A stretch of 47,063 nt of DNA from Acidobacteriota bacterium. GTDB taxonomy: Bacteria; Acidobacteriota; Terriglobia; Terriglobales; Acidobacteriaceae. The notes beneath the pieces are model-generated. The model did no database searches. It worked only from the letters and a program-made list of their open reading frames with translations, and was not told where the DNA came from. Every line of letters begins with the position of its first letter. The stretch's first letter is position 1. The stretch covers positions 1 through 47,063 of the forward strand of contig JAGWNX010000022.1 of the NCBI GenBank assembly GCA_028872955.1, written 5' to 3'. The position numbers and the translations under genes were made by a program. Positions 16,560 to 24,571 of this stretch are shown piece by piece.

Positions 16560-17552
16560 CTACTCGTCGCGGCCGGGGCGCGCCATCAGCTCGCGAATGG
16601 CGTCCTGCGGGCTTTTGGAGTCGTGCAGGATGGCGTGCATCTGCTCGGTGATGGGCATCTCGACCTCGTAGCGTGCGGCCAGCCCCAGTGCGGCGGTGGT
16701 GCTGCGCACTCCCTCGGCCACCTTGCCGTGCAGCCCGTCCAGAATCTCCGGCAGCTTGCGGCCACGTCCCAGCTCAATACCCACGGCGCGGTTGCGCGAG
16801 AGCGAGCCGGTACAGGTTAGCACCAGGTCGCCGACGCCGGACAGCCCGGCCAGGGTCTGCCGGTGTCCGCCACAGGCCACGGCCAGCCGTGTGATCTCTG
16901 CAATGCCGCGCGTGATTAGTGCCGCTGCCGAGTTGTGCCCCAGGTTCAGGCCGGTCACCACGCCGGAGGCCAGCGCAATCACGTTCTTCAGGGCGCCGCC
17001 CAGCTCCACGCCGGCCACGTCGTCGGTAGTGTAGACGCGGAGCGTGCTGGAGGAGAACTCGCGCTGGATGGTCTGCGCGACCATTGGATTGATGGATGCC
17101 GCGACCAGCGCCGTGGGGAATCCGGCTGCAACCTCCTGGGCAAACGACGGCCCACTCAGTACGGCGACGGGGTTCTCCGTCATCGACGCCATCACCTGGG
17201 ACATCCGCAGCAGCGTGCCCTCTTCCATGCCCTTGGAGGCGCTCACCAGAATCTGATTGCGCGTCAGCAGAGGCGCAATATCGGCGAGTACGGTGCGCAG
17301 GTGCTTGGAGGGCGTGACGAAGAGCAGAATGTCGGCCTCAAAGATAGCCGCCGGCAGGTCGCTGGTGACGTCGACATCGGCGGGCAGCGTGAAGCCCGGC
17401 AGGTAGGGCAGGTTCTCTCCGTGGTCATGCAGCTGCTGGGCCAGCGCAGCCGAGTGCGACCACAGCGCGACCGAGTGGCCGCCGCGCCGCGCCAGCGAGA
17501 GCGCCAGCGCCGTGCCCCAGGCACCTGCACCGAGAATCGCGATCCGGCTCAT
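16560..17552 (-). CDS. gpsA: Glycerol-3-phosphate dehydrogenase [NAD(P)+]
   Basis: 330 aa. Reduces dihydroxyacetone phosphate to sn-glycerol-3-phosphate, the backbone for phospholipids. N-terminal Rossmann motif ILGAGAWGTALA (6-17), LSGPSFAQEVAAGFPTA and the catalytic Lys in GGALKNVIALASG, then the C-terminal helical domain with GLSGVGDLVLTC and SRNRAVG. ATG 17552 overlaps the plsY stop as ATGA, so translation is coupled. The open frame upstream of this ATG is only the shadow of plsY. Encoding the enzyme that makes G3P with the acyltransferase that uses it is a logical pair. Confidence 0.97.
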   Translation of the reverse strand: MSRIAILGAGAWGTALALSLARRGGHSVALWSHSAALAQQLHDHGENLPYLPGFTLPADVDVTSDLPAAIFEADILLFVTPSKHLRTVLADIAPLLTRNQILVSASKGMEEGTLLRMSQVMASMTENPVAVLSGPSFAQEVAAGFPTALVAASINPMVAQTIQREFSSSTLRVYTTDDVAGVELGGALKNVIALASGVVTGLNLGHNSAAALITRGIAEITRLAVACGGHRQTLAGLSGVGDLVLTCTGSLSRNRAVGIELGRGRKLPEILDGLHGKVAEGVRSTTAALGLAARYEVEMPITEQMHAILHDSKSPQDAIRELMARPGRDE

Positions 17553-18160
17553 GCGACCGCCTTGCGCTTGCCGAAGCGGTTCTCCGTCCCACTGAGTAGC
17601 CTGCGAATGTTCTGGTGGTGCTTGGCAATGATGAGGAGCGGCAGAAAGAGGAAGCCGAAGTCCACCACCGGCGTGTGCTGCGGAACGAAGTAGAACGCAA
17701 AGAAGGGCAGTGTCGCTGACGCCAGGATAGAGGCCAGCGAGACGTAGCGGCTGAGCGCGAAGACCACCACGAAGACGCCCAGGATGCACAGCGCGGCTGC
17801 CCAGTTGAGCGCCAGAAACACACCCAGCGCGCTGGCCACGCCCTTGCCGCCCTTGAACCGCAGCCACACGGGAAAGATATGCCCTAGCACAGCGGCGATG
17901 GCCGCAGCCATAGCCAGACTGGCGTCGCCCTGGCCCAGATGCTGGGCCAGCTTGACCGCAAGCAGCGCCTTGCCCAGGTCCAGCAGCAGCGTGGCGATGC
18001 CCAGGCCCTTGGCGCCGGAGCGCAGCACATTGGTGGCACCGATGTTACCGCTGCCCGTCGCGCGGATGTCCTGATGCTTGAACGTGCGCACCAGCAGGTA
18101 TCCGAAGGGAATGGAGCCCAGCAGGTAGGCGAGTGGAAGGGTGAGCAGCCAGGGGTTCAT
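17549..18160 (-). CDS. plsY: Acyl-phosphate:glycerol-3-phosphate acyltransferase
   Basis: 203 aa integral membrane protein. Transfers an acyl group from acyl-phosphate to the sn-1 position of glycerol-3-phosphate, the first step of phospholipid synthesis. The three family motifs are present: AYLLGSIPFGYLL (11-23), ATGSGNIGATNV (34-45) and GHIFPVWLRFKGGKGVA (93-109), with several hydrophobic segments. ATG 18160 is preferred over a TTG at 18187 because the first motif usually lies within about 10-15 residues of the start. Its stop overlaps gpsA by 4 nt and it follows cinA by 55 nt. Confidence 0.96.
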   Translation of the reverse strand: MNPWLLTLPLAYLLGSIPFGYLLVRTFKHQDIRATGSGNIGATNVLRSGAKGLGIATLLLDLGKALLAVKLAQHLGQGDASLAMAAAIAAVLGHIFPVWLRFKGGKGVASALGVFLALNWAAALCILGVFVVVFALSRYVSLASILASATLPFFAFYFVPQHTPVVDFGFLFLPLLIIAKHHQNIRRLLSGTENRFGKRKAVA

Positions 18161-18215
18161 GGGTTTTATCCAGCACGAGTGTATCAAGCCCGGGCACCTG
18201 CGCGGGGCGGCCTGG

Positions 18216-19484
18216 CTACAGCATGTGGCGGCGAATCATCTCCAGCGCGTGCTGCGAGGCCCACAGCCGCACACGGTCGCGATCGCCAGAGATGTTCACT
18301 TCTTTCACCACGGTCTGGACGCCATCGGCAAGGGCAAGGTACACCAGCCCCAGCGGCTTCTCCGCGTCTGGCCCGGTGCCTGGCGTAGGACCGGCGATGC
18401 CGGTGATGGCGACGCCCAGCGATGCCCCGGTGCGCTGGCGGATGCCCTCGGCGAGCGCCCGCGCAACCGGCTCGCTGACCGGGCCGTGGGTGGCGATCAT
18501 CGACTCCGGCACATCGGCAAAGATGGTCTTCAGGTGGTCGGAGTAGACGACCGCGCCACCCAGAAAGTAGCGCGAGCTGCCCGGCACCGCGGTCAGGCGC
18601 TCGGCCAGCAGACCGCCCGAGCAGGACTCCGCCGCAGCCAGCGTGAGGTGGCGCATGCCAAGGTGCAGCAGCACGACCTCCTCCAGGCTCTCGCCGCTGG
18701 AGGAGAAGATGGCATCGTCCAGCTCCGCCTCGATGCGCTCGGAGAGCTCGTCCACACGCGCCTGGGCCTCGGCCAGAGTCGGCCGGACGCAGACGAAGTG
18801 CAGCTGAATCTCTGCGTGGCCGGCCAGGATGGTGGTCTCCACGTCGGGGTATTGCTTGTAGATCGGGGCGGTGCGGGCGTCCACCTGCGACTCCGGGATC
18901 AGCGCCATACGGAGCTGTCGTCGAGCCAGAGCAAACGGCGGAAGCGCGGCGGCCAGCAGTGGCCGGCACTGCTCGTCAAACATCGGCTTCAGCTCCTTGG
19001 GCGGGCCGGGCAGCAGGATGACGATGCGGTGCAGGCTGGGGCCGTGCTGCTGCCAGTAGGTGGTGTCCAGGTACTGGCCGGGTGCGCTGCCGTTGGCGTT
19101 TGGCAGCACGGTCGCGCCAAAGACCAAATCGGCCTGCTTGGAGTTATTTGCCGTCATGGTGATGCCGCGTGCCGCAAACCGTTTGCGCAACGACTCCAGG
19201 ATGGTGGAGTCCTGACGCAGCTTCAGGTTGAGCGCTGCGGCAACGGCTTCGCGGGTCAGGTCATCCTCGGTCGGGCCCAGACCGCCGGAGAAGATCACGA
19301 TGTCGGCGCGCTGCAGTGCGATGCGTGCCGCGTTGGTGAGGTGTTGCAGATTGTCGCCCACGATGGTCTTGAACGCGACCGTGACACCAAGCTCGTTCAG
19401 ACGGCTGGTCAGGTACAACGAGTTGGTGTCCTGACGGTGCGGCGTCAGCATCTCTGAGCCCGCGGCGATAATTTCAGCGATCAT
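18216..19484 (-). CDS. cinA: CinA-family protein: molybdopterin-binding-like domain plus NMN deamidase domain
   Basis: 422 aa, the normal two-domain length. Residues 1-~175 form the MoCF-like domain with ADP-ribose pyrophosphatase activity in characterised members (IAAGSEML, DTNSLYL, FSGGLGPTEDDLTREA, LLPGPPKELKPMF). The C-terminal CinA domain (about 260-422) carries AAESCSGGLLAERL, GGAVVYSDHLK and ITGIAGPTPGT, the nicotinamide-nucleotide amidase signature. It probably recycles NMN and damaged pyridine nucleotides. Second gene of a five-gene minus-strand cluster, 23 nt after the cupin gene. In competence-forming bacteria cinA is co-expressed with recA; no recA is present here. Confidence 0.95.
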   Translation of the reverse strand: MIAEIIAAGSEMLTPHRQDTNSLYLTSRLNELGVTVAFKTIVGDNLQHLTNAARIALQRADIVIFSGGLGPTEDDLTREAVAAALNLKLRQDSTILESLRKRFAARGITMTANNSKQADLVFGATVLPNANGSAPGQYLDTTYWQQHGPSLHRIVILLPGPPKELKPMFDEQCRPLLAAALPPFALARRQLRMALIPESQVDARTAPIYKQYPDVETTILAGHAEIQLHFVCVRPTLAEAQARVDELSERIEAELDDAIFSSSGESLEEVVLLHLGMRHLTLAAAESCSGGLLAERLTAVPGSSRYFLGGAVVYSDHLKTIFADVPESMIATHGPVSEPVARALAEGIRQRTGASLGVAITGIAGPTPGTGPDAEKPLGLVYLALADGVQTVVKEVNISGDRDRVRLWASQHALEMIRRHML

Positions 19485-19507
19485 GAGGTGCGTCGAACTC
19501 CGTTGAG

Positions 19508-19942
19508 TTAGTAGAGAACCTGGCTCTGCAGGAAGGACTCCGGCGTGCCATCGGCCGGATTCACGAAGTGCACATCGGATGGGTCGCGGCGCGGCGTGTC
19601 CACGGCCAGCACCGTGAAGGGATGCTCCAGTACCTGCGGCATGCCGTGCACCGTGCCCCGGCGGAAGAAGATGAGTTGTCCCGGGCCCAGCTCAAAGGGC
19701 TCGGCGTCGCCTAGAAAGAAACGAGCCCTGCCGGTGAGCACCAGCAGGTACTCATCACAGGTGGAGTGGTAGTGCGCAGGCACGGGCGTGTAGACGCGGA
19801 AGACACGTGCGCTGGCAGCGGCCTCGTCCGTAAGCCGTGTATCAATCAACATGGTGGAGGCCGCAGCAGGGAAGTTGCGGACGATGGCCTGAACGTCAAA
19901 GACGGCGGTGGCGGGCGTGCTGGGCTGGTCAGGTTTCGTCAT
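19508..19942 (-). CDS. Small cupin-domain protein
   Basis: 144 aa. Single-domain cupin. Motif 1 is PAHYHSTCDEYLLVLTGRARF, with candidate metal ligands His57, His59 and Glu64; motif 2 is PGQLIFFRRGTVHGM, with His99. The substrate is unknown; such proteins include isomerases, dioxygenases and sugar-binding proteins. The correct start is ATG 19942: the frame stays open further upstream only because it crosses the end of the GH3 gene. The C-terminus (FVNPADGTPESFLQSQVLY) is not recognised. Lies 23 nt before cinA and is probably co-transcribed with it. Confidence 0.82.
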   Translation of the reverse strand: MTKPDQPSTPATAVFDVQAIVRNFPAAASTMLIDTRLTDEAAASARVFRVYTPVPAHYHSTCDEYLLVLTGRARFFLGDAEPFELGPGQLIFFRRGTVHGMPQVLEHPFTVLAVDTPRRDPSDVHFVNPADGTPESFLQSQVLY

Positions 19943-20016
19943 AAGCGTCGCTTGCTCGATTGTAGCCTTCAGCCGTCGGCAGCTCCACGCAGATCGCCGC
20001 ATCCGGTTGCGGGCAA

Positions 20017-20061
20017 GGAAAAGGGGCGGTGCCGACGCGATGGATTGCGACGACACCGCCC
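20017..20061 (-). terminator. Terminator of the GH3 beta-glucosidase gene
   Basis: GGGCGGTG (20024-20031) pairs perfectly with CACCGCCC (20054-20061); the 22-nt loop may fold further. Read on the minus strand the stem is followed by TTTTCCTT. It begins about 15 nt after the stop codon of the GH3 gene. Confidence 0.7.
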
Positions 20062-20075
20062 GGTGGGGGTGTTTG

Positions 20076-22784
20076 CTACTGGATGCTGACCTTGGTGGAG
20101 ACGGGCAGATCGCGTGAGCTGCCGCCAGCATAGACGGTGCGCGGGCCGGTGGCCTTGACCCACGCGTTCTGCTGGACAGACCAGAACTCCAGGCTGCGAC
20201 GCGGGACATGCAGGGTGAGGGTCTTCGCCTGGCCGGCGTCCAGATGCACGCGGTCAAACGCCGCCAGGGCGCGGGTGGCAAAGTCGCCCGGGAACGGGTT
20301 CTCCGGATGGCCCAGGTACACCTGGGGAACCTCGTCGCTGGCAACCGTACCCGAGTTGGTCACGGTGACGGTGACGTCCAGGCCACCATCGGCCGCAGGC
20401 ACCGCAGCGATGCCGGAGTAGGCAAACCGCGTGTACGACAGCCCAAAGCCAAATGGGAACAGCGGCTGAATGTTCTTGAGATCAAACCAGCGGTAGCCGA
20501 CGTGGACCCCTTCGCTGAAGGTGGTCTTGCCGTCCACGCCCGTGCTGGAGCGCTCCGGATAGGCCGGGTTCGTCGCCGGGTAGTCCTGCAGCGACTTTGC
20601 CCAGGTAAACGGCAGGCGCCCTGCCGGGCTCACCTTGCCCAGCAGCACGTTGGCCGTGGCCCAGCCGCCTTCATCGCCCGGCCACCACATCTGCAGCACG
20701 CCGCGCACCTGCGCGAGCCATGGCAGCGCCACCGGCTGACTTACGTTGAGCACGACGATGGTGTTGGGATTGACGGCTGCGATCTCGCTGATCAGCTTGT
20801 CCTGATCCCCGGGCAGGGCGAAGTTCGGCCGTCCGCGGGTCCAGGCAAAGACCACTGCCGTGTGGGCGGCGCGCGCCGCGGCCAGGGCGGCGTCGTGGTC
20901 TGTCTGGCGCTCGGGCGGCGTCATCCAGCTCAGGCGAATCTGCTCCGGATTGCCCGAAGTATCCGGATTGGCAGTCACCGACAGGCTGTGTGCCCCGGCG
21001 GTCAGCTGCACGGCCACGCGCACGTTGTCCAGACCGTCGGTGGTTGGCATCAGGCCGTCTTTGCCACCCAGCACGGTGTCGCCGTGCACTGCGCCGCGCA
21101 TGCCGCTGGCACCAGCCACTGTCTTGCCGTCGATGCTGACGCTGCCGGCGGCGTTCAGCAGCTGCAGGTAGATCCAGTAGGAGCCATCGGCCGGTACGGT
21201 GAGCGTGCCGGTCCAGGTGGACTCCGCCGTAGCGGCCAGCGACTTGCCGTTGCTGTGCGTAAAGTCCAGCGTGGCATCAACGCTGCTGCCACCGCCCTTG
21301 CTGGTGCGCAACAGGCCGGGCTGGCCGTTGTGCGAGAGCGCTGCGGCCGGGATGGGGTGTCCGGTCATATCGTCCTCGACCGCGTAGGTTATGTGCGCGC
21401 CCGGCGCAAACTTCTGCATCGCCTGGTAGGTGCCCACCTGCCGCCACGGGAAGCCGATGGAGCGCTCGCCCGCCGTGCCGATAGCTACGGTCTGGCCGGC
21501 ACCGGGACCGATCAGCGCCAGCGAATCCAGGTCAGCCGCCTTCAGCGGCAGCACGCCCCCCTCGTTCTTCAGCAGCACGGCGGCGTCCTCTGCCGTGCGC
21601 TGGATGACCGCCGCGTTTACCTCCTCCTGATGGGGCTGGATGGCGTGGCTCGGCGGATGGTCCAGGTAGCCGAACTTGCTGATCTGCAGCAGTACATGGC
21701 CAGCGGCACGGGTGATGGTCGCCTCGGTGATCTCGCCGGTCTTCATCAGGTCGTAGAAGTTGGTGTGCGGATCGTGTGCGCTGCCAATGCCGCCAAAGCC
21801 GCGCTTATAGGGTGGCTCCTCGGGCAGGTCGCGCCCAATGAAGCCTGCCAGCATGGCGGTATTTGGCACCATCGGCTTGGCCGGTGGCACCGGCTTGGTG
21901 CCGAAGAAGGTGAACATCATGGAGGCAAATGGGCTGTCTGGGCTGGCCGGTGTGCCGGGCATCTCCATGTCCAGGCCGTTGTTGATGAAGTTGGCGGCGT
22001 GAACTGCGCCCCAGTCTGAGGTGACGAAGCCCTTGAAGCCGACCTCGTTGCGCAGAATGCCCAGCAGCGTGTCATGGTTGCCGCAGGCGGAGGCGCCGTT
22101 GATCTTGTTGTACGAGCACATGATCGACGAGACGCCGGCGTCCGAGGCGAACTGGAAAGGCGCCACGTAGATCTCGCGCAGCGCCTGCTGATCGACGAAG
22201 ACGTTGTTGCCATCCGTGTCGTACGCCACATAGTGCTTGGCCTGCGACATGATGCCCTGCCCCTGGATACCGCGAATCTCAGCCGCGCCCATCATGCCGG
22301 TCAGGAAGGGGTCTTCGCCGAAGGTGTTGTAGCCGCGCGCAAAGGTGATGTCCCGATCGATGTTGATGAACGGCTCCAGCACCACATCAATGCCCAGGGA
22401 CCGGGCCTCGCGCGCGATGGTTGCACCGTTGTCTTCGCCGTCGCGCAGGCTGAAGGTCGATGCCAGGCCCATGGTTGCCGTCTCCGCCTGCGAGGGTAGA
22501 CGAGTCAGCACTCCCGGCGGTCCGTCGGACATGCGGATGGGCGGAATGCCCAGCCGGGGTACGCCAGCCAGATAGCCAGCCTGGCCCTGATTAGTGGCGG
22601 CAGGTTCGGACTGGCCGCGAATCAGGTCCATCTTCTCTTCGAGCGTCATTTGGCTCAACAGCTTGTCGACTCGGGCGTCTCCCGTGACCACGGGCACCTG
22701 CGCAACGCAGGTGGCTGCAGCCAGGCTCAGGGTTGCGGTTAGCAGTGCCGTGCGGGAAAGAACACGAATGGTTACAGATCTCAT
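20076..22784 (-). CDS. Secreted GH3 beta-glucosidase with PA14-like insertion
   Basis: 902 aa. Releases sugars from beta-linked oligosaccharides or glycosides. Signal peptide 1-~28 (VLSRTALLTATLSLAAATCVAQ). Catalytic (beta/alpha)8-like domain with KHYVAYDTDGN and the nucleophile Asp257 in VTSDWGAVH; the second GH3 domain starts near 400 (LLKNEGGVLPL) and is interrupted by a PA14-like beta domain (about 485-625: GTLTVPADGSYWIYLQL, GAHSLSV). A C-terminal fibronectin-III-like domain follows (about 805-875). ATG 22784 has GAGAGG in front; the longer frame to 22937 runs into the esterase gene. Follows the carboxylesterase in the same direction but with its own terminator and candidate promoter. 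Confidence 0.93.
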   Translation of the reverse strand: MRSVTIRVLSRTALLTATLSLAAATCVAQVPVVTGDARVDKLLSQMTLEEKMDLIRGQSEPAATNQGQAGYLAGVPRLGIPPIRMSDGPPGVLTRLPSQAETATMGLASTFSLRDGEDNGATIAREARSLGIDVVLEPFINIDRDITFARGYNTFGEDPFLTGMMGAAEIRGIQGQGIMSQAKHYVAYDTDGNNVFVDQQALREIYVAPFQFASDAGVSSIMCSYNKINGASACGNHDTLLGILRNEVGFKGFVTSDWGAVHAANFINNGLDMEMPGTPASPDSPFASMMFTFFGTKPVPPAKPMVPNTAMLAGFIGRDLPEEPPYKRGFGGIGSAHDPHTNFYDLMKTGEITEATITRAAGHVLLQISKFGYLDHPPSHAIQPHQEEVNAAVIQRTAEDAAVLLKNEGGVLPLKAADLDSLALIGPGAGQTVAIGTAGERSIGFPWRQVGTYQAMQKFAPGAHITYAVEDDMTGHPIPAAALSHNGQPGLLRTSKGGGSSVDATLDFTHSNGKSLAATAESTWTGTLTVPADGSYWIYLQLLNAAGSVSIDGKTVAGASGMRGAVHGDTVLGGKDGLMPTTDGLDNVRVAVQLTAGAHSLSVTANPDTSGNPEQIRLSWMTPPERQTDHDAALAAARAAHTAVVFAWTRGRPNFALPGDQDKLISEIAAVNPNTIVVLNVSQPVALPWLAQVRGVLQMWWPGDEGGWATANVLLGKVSPAGRLPFTWAKSLQDYPATNPAYPERSSTGVDGKTTFSEGVHVGYRWFDLKNIQPLFPFGFGLSYTRFAYSGIAAVPAADGGLDVTVTVTNSGTVASDEVPQVYLGHPENPFPGDFATRALAAFDRVHLDAGQAKTLTLHVPRRSLEFWSVQQNAWVKATGPRTVYAGGSSRDLPVSTKVSIQ

Positions 22785-22822
22785 GAATGGCCTCTCAAGG
22801 GAACAGCTTGGTTCGGGTAGGG

Positions 22823-22851
22823 TTTGTATTTGTAACTTGATTAGATAACAA
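22823..22851 (-). promoter_or_regulatory. Candidate promoter of the GH3 gene
   Basis: On the minus strand TTGTTA (22851-22846) and TACAAA (22828-22823) are spaced by 17 bp, each matching consensus at 4 of 6. It would give a ~32-nt leader to ATG 22784. It overlaps the T tract of the esterase terminator, so either reading of the TTGTTA element is possible. Confidence 0.35.
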
Positions 22852-22884
22852 AGACGGGCGGTGCCTGTGCTGGCGCCGCCCGTC
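22845..22884 (-). terminator. Terminator of the carboxylesterase gene
   Basis: A 12-bp stem with one G-U pair (22853-22864 with 22873-22884), 8-nt loop, followed on the minus strand by TTTGTTATCT. It lies 5 nt after the esterase stop codon. Confidence 0.75.
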
Positions 22885-22888
22885 GTGT

Positions 22889-24478
22889 CTACTTGCCTTC
22901 GGCGCGAGCCGCTGTCAGGTCCAGGCGGGCCTTCCACGGGTCAGCAATTGCGTTGGGGCCAGCTGCGGTGAAGTCCAGCAGCACATCGTGGCTCGCCGAG
23001 TACTGCGGCCAGGTGGGCAGGCCGGCACCGTTCGGGTCGCCGTAGCGGGCAAAGTTCACCCAGTAGGCGTTGGTGTCCTGCGCCACCTTCTCGTCGGCGG
23101 CGGTCAGGTTGGCTCCGTAACGCGCCTTCACGGTATCGAAGACGTAGGGAATCTCGCTGGCGTGCGGTGCGCCGGGCCACTCTTTGCGCATCGACTCCGC
23201 CACATAGGAGAAGCGGTACTCCCACGAGGGCACGCCCGTGCTGGCTACCGTGCCTGCGATAAAGCGCGCTGGCTCGATCATCATGCCATCGGCGGCGACC
23301 TTGGCCCCTACGGCGCGAACGTTGCCGGTGTGCTGGGGATCGTACACGGCCATGGCGGCGTCCTTGTGGGCACCGAACGGCGCAAACAGATCGTCCATGG
23401 TGCGGGCGAAGCTGAAGCCGATGTCCATGCTGTTTGCCCCGATGATGGTCGGGATCTTCATCGCACGCCCGGCCAGGAAGGCCTCCTGCGGTGTCTCCAG
23501 AATCAGCTTGCCGTCGATCATGGGGCCGGGGTAGGTGCTGGCTGCCTGGAACATGCTGGCCATATTCAGGCCGTTCACTACTTTGTCGGCAGGAATCTTA
23601 CGCAGTGCGGCAAGCGCGGCGGGACCGGTTGCGTCAATGCCATTGGCTTTGGCAAAGTTCACGCCCAGCGTCTCGGCCGAGGGCTTGTTGGGCTGGTCTT
23701 TGGAGAGCAACGTCATGCTGTTCAGCCCGGCACGTCCACCGCCGGACTCGATGATGGCGCGCTGGAACAGGCCGCGCGCGAGTGGCGACGTCATCATGGT
23801 GAGCACTGAGCCGCCGCCTGCCGACTCGCCGAACAGCGTCACGCGCTGCGGGTCGCCGCCAAAGGACTTGATGTTGTGCTGCACCCACTTCAGCGCAGCA
23901 ATCTGATCCATAAAGGCGAAGTTGCCGGTGGGCCCCTTGCCGGCCTCGGCGGTGAGCGCCGGATGCGCGAAGAAGCCGAAGCGCCCCAGGCGATAGTTGA
24001 AGCTGACAAAGATGATGCCGTGCCGGGCGAAGGCCGAGCCGTCGTAGACCTCCGGCGAGCTGCCACCGTTCACGTAGCCGCCGCCGTGGATCCACACAAT
24101 GACGGGCAGCGGATCGGCGTGCGCGTCACGCACTGCGGGCTCCCACACGTTCAAAACCAGGCAGTCCTCGGCGGGTGGCGTACCCAGCGGAGCGGCGTCG
24201 CCGGGGAAGGGCAACTGCATGCAGTCGTGGCCGTACTCGGTGGTCTTGCGGACTCCGGCCCAGTGCGGATAAGGCCGTGGTGCGCGCCAGCGCAGATTGC
24301 CAACCGGCGGCGCGGCGTAGGGAATGCCCTTGTAAGCGGTCACGCCATCCTGCGTGGAGCCCTGAATGATACCGGACTCTGTGTTGGCGCGATCGGCAGC
24401 GAGGGCTGCAGAGGAAAAGATGCCGAGCGTTGTGCTGAGGGCAAGGGTTGTTGCGAGGGTACGAAGACGAGCTGCCAT
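22889..24478 (-). CDS. Secreted type-B carboxylesterase
   Basis: 529 aa alpha/beta hydrolase. Signal peptide 1-27 (TLALSTTLGIFSSAALA). The type-B signature EDCLVLNVW (104-112), oxyanion hole HGGG (131-134), nucleophile Ser219 in FGESAGGGS and probable catalytic His439 in GAPHASE are present. Hydrolyses esters; acyl or aromatic ester groups on plant polymers are a reasonable guess from the neighbouring GH3 and pectinesterase genes but are not shown by the sequence. ATG 24478 has CGGAGCAGGA in front. Upstream lie two LacI-operator-like palindromes (24521-24562). Confidence 0.93.
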   Translation of the reverse strand: MAARLRTLATTLALSTTLGIFSSAALAADRANTESGIIQGSTQDGVTAYKGIPYAAPPVGNLRWRAPRPYPHWAGVRKTTEYGHDCMQLPFPGDAAPLGTPPAEDCLVLNVWEPAVRDAHADPLPVIVWIHGGGYVNGGSSPEVYDGSAFARHGIIFVSFNYRLGRFGFFAHPALTAEAGKGPTGNFAFMDQIAALKWVQHNIKSFGGDPQRVTLFGESAGGGSVLTMMTSPLARGLFQRAIIESGGGRAGLNSMTLLSKDQPNKPSAETLGVNFAKANGIDATGPAALAALRKIPADKVVNGLNMASMFQAASTYPGPMIDGKLILETPQEAFLAGRAMKIPTIIGANSMDIGFSFARTMDDLFAPFGAHKDAAMAVYDPQHTGNVRAVGAKVAADGMMIEPARFIAGTVASTGVPSWEYRFSYVAESMRKEWPGAPHASEIPYVFDTVKARYGANLTAADEKVAQDTNAYWVNFARYGDPNGAGLPTWPQYSASHDVLLDFTAAGPNAIADPWKARLDLTAARAEGK

Positions 24479-24520
24479 TCCTGCTCCGAGGTAGAAGTAG
24501 TTTCTAAACCGCGGAGAAGG

Positions 24521-24563
24521 GTAACGCTTACGCTGTGGAGTTGGGAAGAGGTAAAGCGCTTCA
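24521..24563 (-). promoter_or_regulatory. Two LacI-family operator-like palindromes upstream of the esterase
   Basis: GTAACGCTTAC (24521-24531) and GTAAAGCGCTTCA (24551-24563) both resemble the TGTAARCGNTTACA type of operator used by LacI-family regulators, with the central CG core. Their centres are about 30 bp apart (near three helical turns), 45-80 bp upstream of the esterase start. Binding is inferred from pattern only; no lacI-type gene is in the window. Confidence 0.4.
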
Positions 24564-24571
24564 AATCCGCA

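Noticed and set aside
17553-17867. Upstream extension of gpsA by 105 codons
   Set aside because: It is a frame-shifted read of plsY; the GpsA fold begins at MSRIAILGAGAWGT and ATG 17552 overlaps the plsY stop.
18141-19457. 438-codon open frame on the plus strand
   Set aside because: Antisense of cinA.
20208-22019. 603-codon open frame on the plus strand
   Set aside because: Antisense of the GH3 gene; no recognisable motif or ribosome site.
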